In this document: one piece after another, positions 63,484-64,000 of the stretch
How positions within the stretch are numbered: position 1 is the stretch's first letter
Layout of the letters: each line of letters opens with the position of its first letter
From: Microbacterium invictum
GTDB lineage: Bacteria; Actinomycetota; Actinomycetes; Actinomycetales; Microbacteriaceae
Direction: 5' to 3'
Length of the DNA: 64,000 nucleotides
NCBI RefSeq assembly: GCF_034421375.1
Contig: NZ_CP139779.1
Location: forward strand, 1,302,001-1,366,000
Position numbers and translations under genes: made by a program
Notes under the pieces: model-generated
Seen by the model: the letters and a program-made list of their open reading frames with translations, nothing else
Database searches by the model: none
What the model was told of the DNA's origin: nothing

Positions 63484-63835
63484 GCGTGCATGGTGTACCG
63501 ATGCCACCCCTGTCGTCGCCGATCTGCTTCAACCGGTGGATCGTGCCGCCTGCGGCTCATGCTGCCAGGGGTTCGTGACGCACGGGTTAATGCCGGCGCC
63601 CGCGGCGTGCATGGTGTCCGGATGCCACCCCTGTCGTTGCCGATCTGGTTCAACGTGTGGTTCGTGCCGCCTGGGGTTCGTGCCGCCGCGCGCGGCGTGC
63701 GTGGTGTCCCGATGCCAGGTCTGCCGTCGCCGATCTGGTTCAACGTGTGGTTCGTGCCGCCTGGGGTTCGTGCCGCCGCGCGCGGCGTGCGTGGTGTCCC
63801 GATGCCAGCTCTACCGTCGCCAAATCTGCTTAAAC
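63484..63835. repeat. Tandem repeats of about 90 bp, upstream of a DUF222 gene
   Basis: The segment beginning CGCGGCGTGC recurs at 63601, 63691 and 63781 with a 90-bp period; the first two full units differ at fewer than about ten positions. A diverged earlier copy begins near 63484, 121 bp before the next. Every unit contains GATCTGGTTCAACGTGTGG or a close variant. Because 90 is divisible by three the repeats stay open in several frames, producing spurious open frames on both strands. Confidence 0.85.
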
Positions 63836-63889
63836 CTGTGGTTGAGGGTTTCGGGTTTGGATGTCGGAGGGTGGTGCCATGATTCATAC

Positions 63890-64000
63890 ATGCGTTCGAA
63901 CCCGCGGCTCACTCTCCTCAGTGACGAGGATCGGTCTGAGCTGACCGGGGTGCTGAGCCGGGTGGAGGCTGCGCAGGTGGCGCTGGCTGCCGCGGAAGCC
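63890..64000 (+). CDS. DUF222/13E12-type HNH family protein, start (cut by window end)
   Basis: Only 37 codons are visible (MRSNPRLTLLSDEDRSELTGVLSRVEAAQVALAAAEA). The pattern L-x2-V-L-x-R-V-E-A-A-Q-x-x-L-A-A-E-A at the N-terminus is that of the DUF222-HNH family that occurs in many copies in Microbacteriaceae and Mycobacteriaceae. The ATG at 63890 is chosen by frame; an ATG at 63879 is out of frame with the open reading. Family call is provisional until the rest is seen. Confidence 0.6.
   Translation, partial: MRSNPRLTLLSDEDRSELTGVLSRVEAAQVALAAAEA

Noticed and set aside
63447..63890. A CRISPR array
   Set aside because: The repeats are about 90 bp with no unique spacers, so they are tandem repeats. 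No cas gene is present anywhere in the window.

Overview
The window is high-GC actinobacterial chromosome, most likely from a Microbacterium or close Microbacteriaceae relative. This is inferred from GC-rich codon use, an actinobacterial XPB helicase, Lsr2, a WXG100 protein, DtxR, the ImuA'-ImuB-DnaE2 cassette and a DUF222-type gene at the right edge. No species can be named from the sequence alone.

Left core (1-29459): a DUF2461 gene end, a WXG100 protein, a two-component system, a saccharopine-dehydrogenase-like protein, an XPB-type helicase with a helicase-associated partner, cold-shock and acidic DUF3027 proteins, serC, a DtxR/IdeR-type regulator, an M23 peptidase, a small ORF ending inside a terminator, an HNH protein, a GH10 xylanase, and the SOS-type imuA'-imuB-dnaE2 operon behind a LexA box. 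After these come small membrane and stress proteins, a VIT1/CCC1 transporter, a PEP-mutase-like protein, a peroxiredoxin, a sulfatase-fold membrane protein and a flavin monooxygenase.

Genomic island (29486-51727, about 22.2 kb): it is integrated in the 3' end of a tRNA-Arg(CCT) gene. A 19-bp piece of that tRNA is repeated at the far end, a tyrosine integrase sits next to the intact tRNA, and ATGCGGGCAA repeats (probable integrase arm sites) lie at both ends. The cargo is mostly defence-like or nucleotide-related. It holds a coupled pair of a thymidylate-synthase-family protein and a protein resembling the helical domain of 5-hmdU DNA kinase / thymine-pyrophosphorylase families, with a divergent metallophosphoesterase. 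Between them lie decayed copies of both a thymidylate-synthase gene and a phosphoesterase gene, so the divergent module seems to have been duplicated and to have decayed reciprocally. Next come a thymidylate-kinase P-loop fragment and a three-gene overlapping operon (zinc-ribbon protein, Thoeris-type TIR, double-hairpin SLATT/DUF4231 membrane protein), the best candidate for an undescribed signalling defence system. The rest is a decayed Pycsar-type TIR gene, a deoxyribosyltransferase-fold protein, a frameshifted MobF relaxase, a GmrSD-like DUF262/DUF1524 protein, a 5-methylcytosine restriction-modification module with an HNH protein, and a MazG-like pyrophosphohydrolase.

Right core (51728-64000): the tRNA, an Fe-S-type small protein, Lsr2, a RamA-like GAF-LuxR regulator divergent from a DUF485-MctC/ActP acetate-type symporter pair, an alkyltransferase-like protein lacking the acceptor Cys, a large helicase-like protein with a degenerate Walker A motif, mscL, an FmdB zinc ribbon, 5-formyl-THF cyclo-ligase, galU with an apparently leaderless start, a RimJ-type acetyltransferase, roughly 90-bp tandem repeats, and the start of a DUF222/HNH-family gene cut by the window end.
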